Assembly: GCF_000190375.1 (NCBI RefSeq)
Contig: NZ_AEWG01000116.1
Coordinates: 1-33,200, forward strand
Reading direction: 5' to 3'
Length of the DNA: 33,200 nt
DNA from: Rubrivivax benzoatilyticus JA2 = ATCC BAA-35
Lineage (GTDB): Bacteria > Pseudomonadota > Gammaproteobacteria > Burkholderiales > Burkholderiaceae_C
Positions 33,041 to 33,200 of the stretch are shown piece after piece (position 1 is the stretch's first letter; each line of letters starts with the position of its first letter). The notes beneath the pieces were generated by a model that was given only the letters and a program-made list of their open reading frames with translations, was not told the DNA's origin and did not search any database. The translations under genes were made by a program, and so were the position numbers.

Positions 33041-33200
33041 ATGTCCACCCTGAGCACTCCGCGACTGCCCTGGCCGCTGCCGGCCGTGGCCGCGTGGCTG
33101 CTGGCCTGGGCGGCCTTTGCCGCGGTGCAGGCCGCCGGCGCGGGCACCGGCCCGGCCTTCGCCGCCGGACTGGCGGCCGGCGTCGCGGTGGCCGCCACCG
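33041..33200 (+). CDS. Unknown membrane protein, N-terminal part (cut by window edge)
   Basis: An open frame from ATG 33041 runs off the window. The 53 visible residues begin MSTLSTPRLPWPLPAVAAWL and are strongly hydrophobic and Ala-rich, with membrane-helix candidates at about 13-32 and 38-52. The N-terminus does not look like MotA, which often follows flhDC. The ribosome site is weak, and a different start is possible. The frame lies after the flhDC terminator, so it should have its own promoter. I do not recognise it. Confidence 0.5.
   Translation, partial: MSTLSTPRLPWPLPAVAAWLLAWAAFAAVQAAGAGTGPAFAAGLAAGVAVAAT

Overview
The window is high-GC DNA packed with genes and looks like the chromosome of a motile betaproteobacterium. 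Three things point to Burkholderiales, probably near Rubrivivax, Leptothrix or Ideonella: an flhDC master regulator pair, fliEFGHIJK with fliE divergent from fliF, and a flagellin-fliD-fliS-fliT block. The genus is an inference; there is no rRNA or other marker to fix it. No tRNA, rRNA, CRISPR array, transposase or phage gene was seen.

Layout. (1) 1-6063: flagellar basal body and export genes. fliF, fliG, fliH, fliI, fliJ and the start of fliK run leftward with short gaps or overlaps, and fliE runs rightward. (2) 6071-6226: a GC-rich palindromic repeat and the terminator of fliE. (3) 6236-9833: a leftward, overlapping group of four genes: a YcgR-type PilZ brake protein, two type IV pilin-like proteins and a membrane GGDEF/EAL protein. 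The last carries an apparent one-base frameshift that removes its first membrane helix. (4) 9885-14320: fliT, fliS, fliD and two tandem flagellin genes, all leftward. Sigma-28 (FliA)-type promoters can be read before fliS and flagellin 2, and a weaker one before fliD. (5) 14758-18279: two rightward genes, an OGT/SPINDLY-like TPR glycosyltransferase and a glycosyltransferase-methyltransferase fusion. (6) 18325-31484: a leftward run of 13 genes, most of them overlapping by four bases. They encode a three-part glycosyltransferase, a methyltransferase, a GNAT acetyltransferase, two acyl carrier proteins, two SDR enzymes (one fused to a MaoC hydratase), a metallo-hydrolase, a KAS III-like synthase, an FkbH-like protein, an acyl-activating ligase, and the FdtA/FdtB pair that makes a dTDP-3-amino-3,6-dideoxyhexose. 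(7) 31752-32832: flhD and flhC, separated by a second copy of the palindromic repeat and followed by a strong terminator. (8) 33041-33200: the start of an unknown membrane protein.

How it fits together. FlhDC switches on the flagellar genes, FliA-type promoters drive the late genes, and FliS, FliT and FliD handle flagellin export and capping. The block between the flagellins and flhDC reads as a flagellin (or other surface) glycosylation island. FdtA and FdtB would make the amino sugar. A small polyketide/fatty-acid-like set (FkbH, two ACPs, AMP ligase, KAS III, MaoC-ketoreductase, possible thioesterase) would make an unusual acyl group. The acyltransferase would attach it, and the TPR glycosyltransferase would place the sugar on flagellin. 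This assembly is inferred from gene content and is the most interesting part of the window.
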